Assembly: GCF_002723915.1 (NCBI RefSeq)
Contig: NZ_BEWL01000005.1
Span: 62,001 to 126,000 of the forward strand
Reading direction: 5' to 3'
Length of the DNA stretch: 64,000 nt
DNA from: Gluconobacter albidus
Lineage (GTDB): Bacteria; Pseudomonadota; Alphaproteobacteria; Acetobacterales; Acetobacteraceae
The notes beneath the pieces are model-generated. The model saw only the letters and a list, made by a program, of their open reading frames with translations, did not search any database and was not told where the DNA came from. Positions 40,839-50,037 of the stretch are shown here, in pieces. How positions within the stretch are numbered: the first letter of the stretch is position 1; each line of letters opens with the position of its first letter. Position numbers and translations under genes: made by a program.

Positions 40839-42695
40839 GTGAGCGATTTCGACGTCATCGTGATCGGCGGCGGTCATGCCGGATGTGAAGCTGCAGCGGC
40901 ATCGGCCCGTTTCGGCGCGCGCACCCTGCTGCTCACCCATCGGCTTGAAACGATCGGCGCCATGTCCTGCAACCCGGCCATCGGCGGGATCGGCAAGGGC
41001 CATCTCGTGCGCGAAATCGACGCGCTCGACGGCCTGATGGGTAAAGCCGCAGACCGCGCAGGCATCCATTTCAAACTGCTCAACCGCTCCAAGGGCCCGG
41101 CGGTTCACGGCCCCCGCGCCCAGGCTGACCGCTCCCTCTACCGCGCCGCCATTCAGGATCTGCTCGCCGCCACACCCAATCTGACGATCCTCGAAGGCGC
41201 CGCCGGAGACCTGATCGAAGAGAACGGCCACATCACAGGCGTTATCTGCGAAGACGGTCGCGCGTTCCGCTGCGGCGCCGTCGTCCTGACCGCCGGAACC
41301 TTCCTGCGCGGCGTCATCCATGTCGGCCACACCCAGACGGAGGCCGGACGCATCGGTGAGGCTCCGGCCAAGCGTCTGGGCGAACGGCTCTATGCGCTCG
41401 GCCTCCAGATGGGCCGCCTCAAGACCGGCACGCCGCCGCGTCTGGCCAAAGACAGCATCGACTGGGAAAACCTCCCGGCCGATCCCGGCGATGCCGAGCC
41501 CGAGGCCTTCAGCCCCATGACGACGGCCATCACCAACCCGCAGGTCGTCTGCCGCATCACCCAGACCACCGCCGAGACCCACAGGATCATCACCGAGAAC
41601 CTGCACCGCTCGGCGATGTATGGCGGCGCCATCGCCGGCCGCGGCCCACGCTACTGCCCGTCCATCGAAGACAAGGTGGTCCGCTTCGCCGACCGCAGCT
41701 CGCATCAGGTCTTTCTGGAACCTGAAGCCCTGCCCGGCAATCCGGGCGGCGATCTGGTCTATCCCAACGGTATCAGCACCAGTTTGCCCGCCGACGTGCA
41801 GGCCGCCATGATCGCGACCATGCCCGGTCTGGAAAACGCCCGCATCGTCACGGCAGGCTATGCCGTCGAATATGATTACGTGGACCCGCGTGAGCTTCTG
41901 CCATCCCTGCAACTGCGCCGCCTGCCGGGCCTGTATCTTGCCGGACAGATCAACGGCACGACCGGCTACGAAGAAGCCGGTGCACAGGGCCTCCTCGCAG
42001 GCCTGAACGCCGCCCGCGCCACGGCCGGAAACGAGGCGCTGACGCTAAACCGAAGCGACGCCTATCTCGGCGTCATGATCGACGACCTGACGCTGCACGG
42101 AATCAGCGAACCCTATCGCATGTTCACATCCCGCGCCGAGTATCGTCTCACCCTGCGCGCGGATAATGCCGACCTACGCCTGACGCCCAAAGGAATCGCC
42201 GCAGGCTGCGTCCTGTCCGAACGCGAAGCCGCTTTCACCGCCCAGAAAGCCGAACTCGACGCCGCCATGGCCCGCGCCGCCGAAACAACCTTCCTGCCGC
42301 AGGCCCTCCGCGACGTCGGTTTCGAAGTCTCTCTGGATGGCCGCCGGCGCACGGTTCTGGATGTCCTCGCCAGCAACGGCGACCACACGATCCTGAACAC
42401 GCTGGCCCCGTGGTTCGGCGAGCTTCCCCTGCGCGTCCGCCGCCATGTCGAGACCGAGGCCCGCTATGGCGGCTATCTTCACCGGCAGGATCGTGAAATT
42501 CGACAGCTCGCATCGGAAAGTGCCATCGCCCTTCCGGCCGATCTGGATTACACTGCCATCGGCGGCCTGAGCAGCGAAATGCGCGAGCGTTTTTTCCAGG
42601 CCCGCCCGACCAGTTTCGCCGCAGCACAGCGCGTGCGCGGGGTCACACCTGCCGCGCTGGTCGCCCTGCTGGCCCATGTAAGGACCCTGTCATGA
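40839..42695 (+). CDS. mnmG: tRNA uridine-5-carboxymethylaminomethyl modification enzyme
   Basis: FAD enzyme acting with MnmE in cmnm5U34 formation. The 618-residue protein opens with [21 protein letters not shown] (FAD motif), then [23 protein letters not shown] and the active Cys-containing [21 protein letters not shown] start at 40839, three bases behind mnmE. Its stop overlaps rsmG (ATGA). Part of the mnmE-mnmG-rsmG-parA-parB cluster. Confidence 0.96.
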   Translation: MSDFDVIVIGGGHAGCEAAAASARFGARTLLLTHRLETIGAMSCNPAIGGIGKGHLVREIDALDGLMGKAADRAGIHFKLLNRSKGPAVHGPRAQADRSLYRAAIQDLLAATPNLTILEGAAGDLIEENGHITGVICEDGRAFRCGAVVLTAGTFLRGVIHVGHTQTEAGRIGEAPAKRLGERLYALGLQMGRLKTGTPPRLAKDSIDWENLPADPGDAEPEAFSPMTTAITNPQVVCRITQTTAETHRIITENLHRSAMYGGAIAGRGPRYCPSIEDKVVRFADRSSHQVFLEPEALPGNPGGDLVYPNGISTSLPADVQAAMIATMPGLENARIVTAGYAVEYDYVDPRELLPSLQLRRLPGLYLAGQINGTTGYEEAGAQGLLAGLNAARATAGNEALTLNRSDAYLGVMIDDLTLHGISEPYRMFTSRAEYRLTLRADNADLRLTPKGIAAGCVLSEREAAFTAQKAELDAAMARAAETTFLPQALRDVGFEVSLDGRRRTVLDVLASNGDHTILNTLAPWFGELPLRVRRHVETEARYGGYLHRQDREIRQLASESAIALPADLDYTAIGGLSSEMRERFFQARPTSFAAAQRVRGVTPAALVALLAHVRTLS

Positions 42696-43273
42696 CCACC
42701 GTTTCACGTGAAACACACGAAAGGCTGGAGCGCTTCGCCGACCTGCTCGTGCAGTGGAACGCGAAAATCAATCTCGTCAGCCCGCGGGACATTGCCCAGC
42801 TCTGGCCCCGCCATATCGAGGACAGCCTCCAGCTTGCCGAACTGATCCCCGAAGGTGCCACCATCATCGATCTGGGTTCGGGCGGCGGTTTTCCGGGCAT
42901 CATTCTGGCCATCGCCACAGGAAACCCCGTCACCCTGATCGAATCGGACCAGCGCAAATGCGCGTTCCTGCGGGAAGCCGGACGCATCTGCGACGCGAAG
43001 GTGACGGTCATCGCCAAACGCATCGAAGCCGCTAGCCCCCCTCCGGCCGACATCATCACGGCCCGGGCGCTGGCCCCCCTCAACAGGCTCCTGGACTGGG
43101 CACGGCCATTGCTAAAAGAAGACGGGTTCTGCCTGTTTCTGAAAGGTCAGAAGGCGCAGGCCGAGTTGACCGAGGCAAGCGCCGACTGGCACATGAGCCA
43201 CACCATTGTTCCCAGCCGCACCGACCCCGGCGGAGCCATCATCAAGGTCAGTGATTTCAAGCGTGTCGTCTAA
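42692..43273 (+). CDS. rsmG: 16S rRNA (guanine527-N7)-methyltransferase
   Basis: SAM-dependent methylase of 16S rRNA G527. The 193-residue protein has the motif I segment [17 protein letters not shown], and N-terminal [16 protein letters not shown] and RHIEDSLQL, all family signatures. A parS site lies at codons 4-8 of the gene, encoding V-S-R-E-T. Start overlaps mnmG; the 3' end overlaps the GTG start of parA. Confidence 0.95.
   Translation: MTTVSRETHERLERFADLLVQWNAKINLVSPRDIAQLWPRHIEDSLQLAELIPEGATIIDLGSGGGFPGIILAIATGNPVTLIESDQRKCAFLREAGRICDAKVTVIAKRIEAASPPPADIITARALAPLNRLLDWARPLLKEDGFCLFLKGQKAQAELTEASADWHMSHTIVPSRTDPGGAIIKVSDFKRVV
42700..42715. promoter_or_regulatory. parS centromere site at the start of rsmG
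   Basis: CGTTTCACGTGAAACA, one change at the first base against the 16-bp consensus, with the full 14-bp core. It encodes V-S-R-E-T near the RsmG N-terminus. About 0.55 kb from parA. Confidence 0.9.
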
Positions 43274-44066
43274 AACCGAATCCCCCACCACCCGGATCAT
43301 TGCTGTCACCAACCAGAAGGGAGGCGTCGGCAAGACCACCACCACCATCAATCTGGCAGCAGGCCTCGCCCGTCAGGGACAGCGCGTCCTGCTCGTGGAT
43401 CTGGACCCGCAGGGCAACGCCTCCACCGGTCTGGGCATCGACTACGATCAGCGCAACACCGGCACCTATGCCGCGCTGATGGTGGAAGCCGAACCCCATG
43501 CCCTGCCCCAGCCGACCGCGTTCGAGAATCTCTCGATCATCACGGCCAACAACGAACTGGCAGGCGCAGAGCTTGAAATGATCGGGGACGAGCGCCGCGA
43601 ATACCGTCTGCGCGACGCCCTGCATGCGCTTGAAGGCCATTACGACACGATCCTGATCGACTGTCCGCCCAGCCTCGGCCTGCTGACGCTCAACGCGCTG
43701 GTCGCGTCCGACAGCGTGATCGTGCCGCTGCAATGCGAGTTCTTTGCGCTCGAAGGCATCAGCCAGCTCGTCCGCACCATCGACCGCGTCCGCCGCGCCT
43801 TCAACGCAGACCTGCATCTCGAAGGCATCATCCTGACGATGTACGACCGGCGCAACAACCTCTCTGAACTGGTGGCGCAGGATGCGCGCGGCTTCTTTGG
43901 CGATCAGGTGTTCGAGACGATCATCCCGCGCAATATCCGCATTTCCGAAGCCCAGAGCCATGGCAGCCCGGTGCTGGATTACGACGCCCGCTCCACAGGC
44001 GCCATCGCCTATCTGGCGCTGGCGGACGAGCTGATCAAACGCAACAAGAACAAGACAAAGGCGTAA
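43263..44066 (+). CDS. parA: chromosome partitioning ATPase ParA
   Basis: Walker-type ATPase that positions the origin by moving ParB-parS complexes along the nucleoid. The deviant Walker A is TNQKGGVGKTTTTINLAAGLA; Walker A' is LLVDLDPQGNASTGLG, then IDCPPSLGLLTLNAL. 267 residues. The start is GTG at 43263, overlapping the rsmG end by 11 bp; a longer frame begins in rsmG and is rejected. Six bp before parB. Confidence 0.95.
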   Translation: MSSKTESPTTRIIAVTNQKGGVGKTTTTINLAAGLARQGQRVLLVDLDPQGNASTGLGIDYDQRNTGTYAALMVEAEPHALPQPTAFENLSIITANNELAGAELEMIGDERREYRLRDALHALEGHYDTILIDCPPSLGLLTLNALVASDSVIVPLQCEFFALEGISQLVRTIDRVRRAFNADLHLEGIILTMYDRRNNLSELVAQDARGFFGDQVFETIIPRNIRISEAQSHGSPVLDYDARSTGAIAYLALADELIKRNKNKTKA

Positions 44067-44072
44067 CCGGCG

Positions 44073-44948
44073 ATGGCCAAAAAGGACAGTTCCCCGCGTC
44101 TTGGTCGCGGCCTCGCAGCCCTTCTGGGCGATCAGGCGCCGCAACTGGCCCGCGCCACACGCGCAAACGCCCAGCCGCAGCAGCATTCGTCCCTACCCGT
44201 GGATGTTCTGGCCCCAAGCCCCTTCCAGCCGCGACAGGACATGAACCCCGAACGCCTGTCCGAACTGGCCGACTCCATCCGCTCACGCGGCGTCCTGCAA
44301 CCCCTGCTCGTCCGCCCCGATCCGGAAAAGCCGGGTCATTACCAGATCATCGCCGGTGAGCGCCGCTGGCGCGCCTCACAGCTCGCAGGCCTGCACAGCG
44401 TTCCCGTCCATATCCGCGAACTGGACGACACGGACGCGATGGCCGCAGCCCTGGTCGAGAACCTTCAGCGCGCAGATCTCAACCCGATCGAAGAAGCCGA
44501 GGGCCTGCAACGCCTCGTTACGGACTACACCCTGACGCAGGAAGAACTGGCCGGTGCCGTTGGCAAGTCCCGCCCGCACATCACCAACACCATGCGCCTG
44601 CTGAACCTGCCGCCGGAAGTCCGCGCACATGTCCGCAACGGCGACCTCACAGCCGGTCACGCCCGCGCCCTGCTCACCCATCCCGATCCGGTCGCTGCCG
44701 CCAAGCTCGTCATCGCCCGCGGCCTGAATGTCCGCCAGACGGAAGCCCTCACTAGCGGCAAAGAAACCACGACCCCGGCCAAAAAGGCGCGGGACGCGGA
44801 AATTCTCCAGATCGAAAACGATCTCTCCTCCCGCCTCGGCCTGAAAGTCCATATTTCCTATAACGGCAAAAAAGGCGGCTCTCTGAAGATCGACTATACG
44901 TCTCTGGAGCAGTTCGAAAGCGTCATGCGCCTCCTCAACCGAAAATAA
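44073..44948 (+). CDS. parB: chromosome partitioning protein ParB
   Basis: CTPase and DNA clamp loading at parS. The 291-residue protein has the N-terminal LGRGLAALLGD, the CTP-binding pocket with PFQPRQDMNPERLSELADSI and the motif GERRWRASQLAG, the HTH segment TQEELAGAVGKSRPHITNTMRLLNLP for parS reading, and a C-terminal dimer domain (ENDLSSRLGLKVHI). It can be expected to bind the four parS sites seen in this window. A possible terminator follows. Confidence 0.95.
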   Translation: MAKKDSSPRLGRGLAALLGDQAPQLARATRANAQPQQHSSLPVDVLAPSPFQPRQDMNPERLSELADSIRSRGVLQPLLVRPDPEKPGHYQIIAGERRWRASQLAGLHSVPVHIRELDDTDAMAAALVENLQRADLNPIEEAEGLQRLVTDYTLTQEELAGAVGKSRPHITNTMRLLNLPPEVRAHVRNGDLTAGHARALLTHPDPVAAAKLVIARGLNVRQTEALTSGKETTTPAKKARDAEILQIENDLSSRLGLKVHISYNGKKGGSLKIDYTSLEQFESVMRLLNRK

Positions 44949-44951
44949 GAC

Positions 44952-44983
44952 ACTGAAAAAAAAGGTTTTTCTTATTTTTCAGT
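44952..44983 (+). terminator. possible terminator of parAB
   Basis: ACTGAAAAA (44952-44960) pairs with TTTTTCAGT (44975-44983), with TTTTT in the 3' arm. A weak, A/T-rich stem; nothing stronger is seen before the tRNA. Confidence 0.45.
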
Positions 44984-45012
44984 CTAGGCATAAAGAAAAG
45001 AAGAAAAACCTC

Positions 45013-45042
45013 TTGCAGCCTCCCACCAAATCCCGCTATAAG
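45013..45042 (+). promoter_or_regulatory. putative promoter of tRNA-Lys
   Basis: TTGCAG (45013-45018), an 18-bp spacer, and TATAAG (45037-45042) end 24 bp before the tRNA. Spacing and position fit a sigma-70-type promoter. Confidence 0.6.
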
Positions 45043-45066
45043 CCGCTCCACCGGTAGACGGGCCAT

Positions 45067-45160
<94 letters not shown>

Positions 45161-45246
45161 CCATTGAAAATCTGCGATTTTTAGACTGCCCCAGCAGCCT
45201 AAAAGGCTCTTGCTGGATTGTGGCTTTGCGGACTCTGTGGATCTCC

Positions 45247-45272
45247 CGGACTCAATCCGGACTCATCTGAAA
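45247..45272 (+). repeat. 26-bp repeat, left copy (possible integrase arm site)
   Basis: Identical to 59139-59164, same orientation. It contains CGGACTCA twice (11 bp apart). It starts 87 bp inside attL. Confidence 0.9.
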
Positions 45273-45505
45273 AAGATTGACCGTCTTTGCTGTCAGCATG
45301 ACTCGAAGGCAAGACGATGCCGAACAGCAGCAGCAACAACAGAAACCCAACTTTCGGTTTATGTTGAGGCCCTCTCTTACCGGGGTGCGAATTACCCCCG
45401 GATGGCAAACCCTCTAGGAGGGACCCAAGCGTTTTTGAGAGATATGCGTTTTATGCATATGTCAGAGGGCTTTGGCTCTGTCTTTCTCTCCCTTGGTCTG
45501 AAAAC

Positions 45506-45612
45506 GGTGTTATAGGTGTTAAGGTGTTATTCGCCTCGTAAGATATTGTTTTATATAAGTTTTCCAATAACACCTTTCGGGATTGCCGCGTAACACCTTC
45601 TAGAAGGTGTTA
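45506..45612. repeat. left TAACACC heptamer cluster
   Basis: GGTGTTA at 45506, 45515, 45523 and 45606, and its complement TAACACC at 45568 and 45591. The last two make up a perfect 22-bp palindrome at 45591-45612 (TAACACCTTC, TA, GAAGGTGTTA). An AT-rich stretch lies between the groups. It may be an origin or a recombination arm region. Confidence 0.85.
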
Positions 45613-45805
45613 TTGATCGCTCGCACAATTTCCCAGAAAACTGCGGTTTTCTTGTCTCGGCAGCTTTTGGACTACACTCCACTCTGTCAGCCCAGAACGG
45701 GCAAGCCATGCTTTATGTGCATAACAAGACAAAAATCGCGGGAAGGAAACTTCCTGCGCTGACCGCGCAGACCACACATCCGGGCCGCGCCGGACCAGCC
45801 CGATC

Positions 45806-46354
45806 TCAGGACCCAGCAGACAGAATGCGATAGACACTGGCCCTGCCAATGCCCAGACGCTTTGCGATCTCAGCCGGTCCGATTCCCTCGCCTTTCAACT
45901 GACGCACCTGCTCAGAATCAATAGTGGACTTCCGGCCGGTATAGATCCCGCGTTCCTTCGCAGCCTTGATCCCTTCCAGCTGACGCTCACGCCGCAGGTT
46001 CGTCTCGAACTCGGCAAACACCCCAAGCATGTCCAGGAACGCCTTGCCCGCCGCCGTAGTGGTATCCACTGGCTGCTCCGTGCAACGCAAAGCCGCGCCC
46101 TTATCCTTGAGAGTGTGCATGATGGTCTGGAGATCCGCGATGGAGCGCGCCAGGCGATCAATCCGCGTCACCACAAGAACGTCACCGGCCTGAAGGAACG
46201 CGAGCAGGGTTTGCAGCTCCTTACGCCCGGCGGTGGAAGTCCCCGACACCTTCTCTGATCGAATGACCTGACACCCGGCCGCCTGAAGAGCCTGCTCCTG
46301 AATTGTCAGATCCTGATCGGTCGTGCTGACGCGGGCGTAACCGTAAATGGTCAT
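45806..46354 (-). CDS. serine recombinase (resolvase/invertase)
   Basis: A 182-residue small serine recombinase. The catalytic Ser lies in YGYARVSTTDQDLTIQEQAL, Arg residues in VVTRIDRLARSIADLQ, and AEFETNLRRERQLEGIKAAKERG is the long E helix; the C-terminal HTH reads GIGPAEIAKRLGIGRASVYRIL. The order and length match resolvases/invertases such as those of Tn3-type elements. It may resolve multimers of the excised element. Upstream, repeated TGTCTC half-sites look like its binding region. Transcribed leftward as the last gene on this strand. Confidence 0.92.
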   Translation of the reverse strand: MTIYGYARVSTTDQDLTIQEQALQAAGCQVIRSEKVSGTSTAGRKELQTLLAFLQAGDVLVVTRIDRLARSIADLQTIMHTLKDKGAALRCTEQPVDTTTAAGKAFLDMLGVFAEFETNLRRERQLEGIKAAKERGIYTGRKSTIDSEQVRQLKGEGIGPAEIAKRLGIGRASVYRILSAGS

Positions 46355-46368
46355 GAGGCGGCTCCAAG

Positions 46369-46497
46369 TGTCTCGTTTGGGTCTAGACCTTTCTCATAGA
46401 ATGTCTCATATGGAAAAATCAACCCAAATGAGACAGAGAAAACCGCCAATCCTGTGTCTCATAAAAATGTCTCGTATCGGTATACTCAAAAGAGACA
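46369..46497. promoter_or_regulatory. putative res site: repeated TGTCTC half-sites
   Basis: Half-sites of the form TGTCTC(A/G)T occur at 46369, 46402, 46455, 46468 on the plus strand and as GAGACA at 46430-46435 and 46492-46497. The pair 46369-46382 (TGTCTCGTTTGGGT) and 46422-46435 (ACCCAAATGAGACA) is an inverted repeat of 14 bp with a single mismatch. This lies directly upstream of the resolvase gene, as res sites do. Confidence 0.7.
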
Positions 46498-46539
46498 CCT
46501 ACAATCCATGCACTGAGCGCATGGCAACAGGAGACCGCC

Positions 46540-48453
46540 TCAGCGGTCCCCCTCCTCCGTTCCGAGGATAGATGCCTTCACCTCATAGGCCCTGACGTTG
46601 CGATGACCAGGCGGAGAAATGACAGCAGAGTTCTTTGCCTTCCCCGGCAACAGATATCCCGTCTCAATCAGCGTCTGCACAGCATTGCGCCGGTTCAGAC
46701 CCGCCAGAGCTTCGGACATCCCTTCAGCGGTCAGGAAGTAGCGCCATTCATACCGTCCGCCGTCTCCCTTCATCCAGCGCTTCCAGCCTGCCCGGTTCTG
46801 AGTGCGGAACCGTTCGCCCGGCGGCTGGCTCTCTTCTGATTGCGCGGCATCCCCCTGGACAGGATCAACCCAGCGTTCAAACCGGGCCTCACCATTCTTG
46901 GCAATGAAGTCGCGTAGCTGAGCCACGGCTTGCTCATCCTCCCGCCGTCCAACCGTCCCCCGTTCTGCAAGCCACGCCTCGAAGCAGATCCCAGCCATCA
47001 CGCCGGGCGTATCGTGGTCCCAGCCGGTCAGCCCGTATTGCGTTGCCAGCTCACCGGCCGCCGCCACCATCGCAAACCGGGCGGCAACACTTCGCACCTG
47101 TCCCGAAGCCTCAGGGTAGGGCTGCAACCATCCCCGCATGATCTCGCCCATTCGGGACCGAAGCCGATCCTGGACAACCTCATTCCCTGACTGCGCCAGA
47201 TCCTCTGTGAGCCGATGAAGAAACGCACGCAACGGTGCACCAAAATATTGCCCCGTGACCACCCGCAGATGACGGGCAAAGGCGTCCGGCGTGTCGTGGT
47301 CATGGACATGCTCAAACAGTCCCTGTCCATGTCCGGCATCAGCAGGCAGATCCGCAAACCGCACTTCCTGCCCGGCCTTTGTCGCCTTTCCAGCCTCCCG
47401 GTTCAGATCGGCCAGTCCGAGCTCACCGGTAGATAGGAAAAGAATGCGAAACCGCGCCACGGTCCGCGCTCCACCCGTGCGAGACGCGCGCGCCTTGCCC
47501 TGCCCGTTTGAAAGCAGATAGGCGACCTCACCAGCTTCACGCGGATCCAGCTGTCCAATTTCATCCAAAGGCAGCAGCACATCACAGCTCGCCAGCGCCG
47601 TGCTTTCGATCCCGTTGCCAGTAGAGCGCCAGGAGCGAATATAGCCTCCTGCCCCGTTCTGAGGCGTGCCACCACAGACGGACGCCGCCACCCTTAAAGC
47701 CGTGCTCTTGCCCAATCGACTGGAGCCCTTGAACGAGATGCCGCCGCCTTCTTCACCCAGCAGCCCCAGAAGCGGCGCGGCAAACGCACAGGACGCGGCA
47801 AAGACCAGCCGGCTGTTTTTCATGCACAGCGCGCCAATCTGGATCTTCCAGTCCTCAACCGTGCCGGCCAACCCGAACAGCGATGCTTCACGATCCAACG
47901 TCTGCAACACCACACGCTCAGAGGTCTCCCCCAGCGTTTCATCTGGCAGGACAAACACATCTCCGCCGCCAAACCGATGCCAGCCGATCCGCGTGACACT
48001 TCTGGCCCGCTGAGAACTCTGCAAGCTCGCCAGCCACTCCAGGAAAGCCGCCTTGGCTTTAGCGCCTGCGCCCAGCGTCAGACCACCATCTGCCAACCGT
48101 GTCCGGATCTCATTGCCATCACCAGCGAACAAGGCACGCGCAAAGGCTTCCTCATGCCGATGACCGTCACGATCCTGCCAGGCAAGAAGCAGCCCCCAGT
48201 TCTGCCCGGCTTCATCACGTGATTCCCCCAGCACCTCGACGGACCCACAGAGGAAAAAGGGCGCGCCATCACCATTTCGACGCCAGATCCCATCATCTCG
48301 ATAAATGAACCGCCGGTCTTCACTGACCTCCTGCGCTTTCGCGCTGCCCTGATTGGCTTCTGGAAATTGGACCACCTTGGCGTTCTCAATTCCCTTGCGA
48401 ATATCAGACCGGCCGCTCTGGCTTCCCGTCTGTGTCTTTTCCCCGGAGGACAT
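46540..48453 (-). CDS. DUF927 superfamily helicase-like ATPase
   Basis: A 637-residue protein with a DUF927 domain, common on mobile elements and used as a replicative helicase partner of a Toprim primase. Walker A is FKGSSRLGKSTALRVAAS, Walker B is LLPLDEIGQLDPREA; FLSTGELGLADL is a sensor-like motif. The N-terminal 40 residues are polar and low in complexity. The C-terminal domain (from about residue 500) may be a winged helix. The start at 48453 has GGAG 9 nt upstream and overlaps the primase gene by 50 bp; an alternative ATG is 48468. Last gene of the overlapping cluster before a 185-bp gap and the resolvase. Confidence 0.85.
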   Translation of the reverse strand: MSSGEKTQTGSQSGRSDIRKGIENAKVVQFPEANQGSAKAQEVSEDRRFIYRDDGIWRRNGDGAPFFLCGSVEVLGESRDEAGQNWGLLLAWQDRDGHRHEEAFARALFAGDGNEIRTRLADGGLTLGAGAKAKAAFLEWLASLQSSQRARSVTRIGWHRFGGGDVFVLPDETLGETSERVVLQTLDREASLFGLAGTVEDWKIQIGALCMKNSRLVFAASCAFAAPLLGLLGEEGGGISFKGSSRLGKSTALRVAASVCGGTPQNGAGGYIRSWRSTGNGIESTALASCDVLLPLDEIGQLDPREAGEVAYLLSNGQGKARASRTGGARTVARFRILFLSTGELGLADLNREAGKATKAGQEVRFADLPADAGHGQGLFEHVHDHDTPDAFARHLRVVTGQYFGAPLRAFLHRLTEDLAQSGNEVVQDRLRSRMGEIMRGWLQPYPEASGQVRSVAARFAMVAAAGELATQYGLTGWDHDTPGVMAGICFEAWLAERGTVGRREDEQAVAQLRDFIAKNGEARFERWVDPVQGDAAQSEESQPPGERFRTQNRAGWKRWMKGDGGRYEWRYFLTAEGMSEALAGLNRRNAVQTLIETGYLLPGKAKNSAVISPPGHRNVRAYEVKASILGTEEGDR

Positions 48454-49477
48454 CGTTCCAGTCTCCATGTACGATTTCAGGCATGGCGAGCCGAACTGTG
48501 CGGCCCTGCGATGCGAATTTCTTGAGAGCGGCTTCCAGAGCGCGACGGGCTTTTTCATTCCCGCTGTCATTGTCAGCCGCGATGATGATGTCTTTGAGAG
48601 TGTCCGGCAGAGCGACGGCCGCCATATTGCTGAGCGACACCGCCGATAACACCCGGAACTCAGGGCAGGCCACAGCCACGGATAGCGCCGTCTCGATGCC
48701 TTCCGCGATGACCGTCACGTCACCTTCCGGAGCTACACCCAGCGCCTTGCCCGATGCCCCACGCCACAGGCGCACGCATCCGCCCGCGAATGATCCCAGC
48801 ACTTTCTTGGCGTTCTGAAGGTCGGCCTTTACCCAGCCGCCGCCTGGCGTTTCACTCAGCCAGGTCCGATGAACAGCCACCAGCTTTCCGGATGGCCCGC
48901 AGATGGCAGCGATCATGGCGGGAAGCGGTCTCTGTACCTCGGCACACCAGAGAGACGGATTAAACCGCAGCGCACCAGGAGCGCGGCCCAGTTCACGCAG
49001 AACAATGCCCCGCCCGGCGAGATACGCCTCAACCGGGGTTCCGGCGATACCGGCCGGGGTGTCATGCCAGAGCTTTCGCGCGGATGCCCGCTTGCGCTGG
49101 GCCTCCTGATCCAGATCCTCACGCCCGCGATCCGGCGCAACCTGCCTGCGCTCAGGAGCCCGAAAGGTCGGTGCAGCTCCGTCACCCAGCCCCAGCCAGC
49201 TGACAGCCCACTTCATCGCTTCCCGCCGATCTCCCGCGAACAGAACGGCCGCCACTAGATCCAGTGCGTCCCCGCGCTCACCTGAGCTGAAATCAGCCCA
49301 GACACCTGCCCGAGAACCATTCAAATGGACGGCAAGGCTTTGCCCCTTCTCGCCAGCCAGAGACCCGCACCGCCATTCCGCACCATCCTTCCGGCCGTTT
49401 GGCAGCAGCTCCCGCGCTAGAACACCGATGCGCTCCGCCAGCATCCGTGAGAGCGTGCCCGCGTCATGCTGCCTCAT
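48404..49477 (-). CDS. Toprim-domain primase-like protein
   Basis: A 357-residue protein with a zinc-finger-like DnaG-type N-terminal part (WRCGSLAGEKGQSLAVHLNG; GVWADFSSGERGDALDLV) and a Toprim domain with the acidic motifs VIAEGIETALSVAVACP and IIAADNDSGNEKARRALEAA. This is the layout of phage/plasmid primases of the P4-like group. ATG at 49477 overlaps the previous stop (ATGA). It probably primes replication with the DUF927 helicase whose gene it overlaps. Confidence 0.85.
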   Translation of the reverse strand: MRQHDAGTLSRMLAERIGVLARELLPNGRKDGAEWRCGSLAGEKGQSLAVHLNGSRAGVWADFSSGERGDALDLVAAVLFAGDRREAMKWAVSWLGLGDGAAPTFRAPERRQVAPDRGREDLDQEAQRKRASARKLWHDTPAGIAGTPVEAYLAGRGIVLRELGRAPGALRFNPSLWCAEVQRPLPAMIAAICGPSGKLVAVHRTWLSETPGGGWVKADLQNAKKVLGSFAGGCVRLWRGASGKALGVAPEGDVTVIAEGIETALSVAVACPEFRVLSAVSLSNMAAVALPDTLKDIIIAADNDSGNEKARRALEAALKKFASQGRTVRLAMPEIVHGDWNDVLRGKDTDGKPERPV

Positions 49478-50037
49478 GCGGGTGCAGGCTCCAGACGGGG
49501 CCACGCCATGAGAACAGGGCAGCGCCCTTGCAGCGCATCCGAGAGGGCAGCGCAAGCGTCACGAAGATCCGGCACGTCATTGACGACACCACCTTCACGC
49601 TCACGCAACACATTCAGACGGGCTTTGGCCTGCCGTATAAGATTAGACGCTGCCCTGATCGCCGGATCTGCATAGGCAAAGCGCCGCCGTTCCAATTCCA
49701 CCAGGAGCCATTCCGTTCCCCAGAGCAAAGGAAGCGTCAGGTCATGAACCTGCCCGCAACACGCGCCGTCTGGCCCCGTCATCATCCACGTTAAGGGCCA
49801 CCACCCCGGTTCCCGCACATGGGCTTCCCACTGCGCCTCAGCAAGCGCATCCCATCCGGCGCCGGGCGGAACGAGCAGATCATCACCCTTTTGAGCCACC
49901 AGGTCAGCAGCCCGGCGAAAGATCGCCCTTTCTTCCACAGACCATGAGGGCAGATCGTCGCATTCTGCAGGAAAGAGCAGCCCCAGGATCGCCAGTTCGG
50001 CAATCCCAAGGCGAGAGCCTACAAAACCGCCACTCAT
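49474..50037 (-). CDS. hypothetical island protein (187 aa)
   Basis: A 187-residue protein I do not recognise. It is acidic with Trp-rich stretches (REPGWWPLTWMMTG), three cysteines (DGACCGQVHD) and no signal peptide. Both ends overlap neighbours by four bases (ATGA), so it is translated with the primase and the Bro-N gene. A role in replication or regulation of the element is possible from location only. Confidence 0.6.
   Translation of the reverse strand: MSGGFVGSRLGIAELAILGLLFPAECDDLPSWSVEERAIFRRAADLVAQKGDDLLVPPGAGWDALAEAQWEAHVREPGWWPLTWMMTGPDGACCGQVHDLTLPLLWGTEWLLVELERRRFAYADPAIRAASNLIRQAKARLNVLREREGGVVNDVPDLRDACAALSDALQGRCPVLMAWPRLEPAPA

Noticed and set aside
45210-45515. Plus-strand frame in the left island end
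   Set aside because: Runs through repeats and lacks a ribosome site.
45610-45849. Minus-strand frame overlapping the resolvase 3' end
   Set aside because: Overlaps the end of a clear gene, with no ribosome site and no recognised sequence.
48218-48228. Fifth parS site in the DUF927 gene (ATCACGTGAT)
   Set aside because: Palindromic and shares CACGTG, but lacks the TTTC/GAAA arms needed by ParB.
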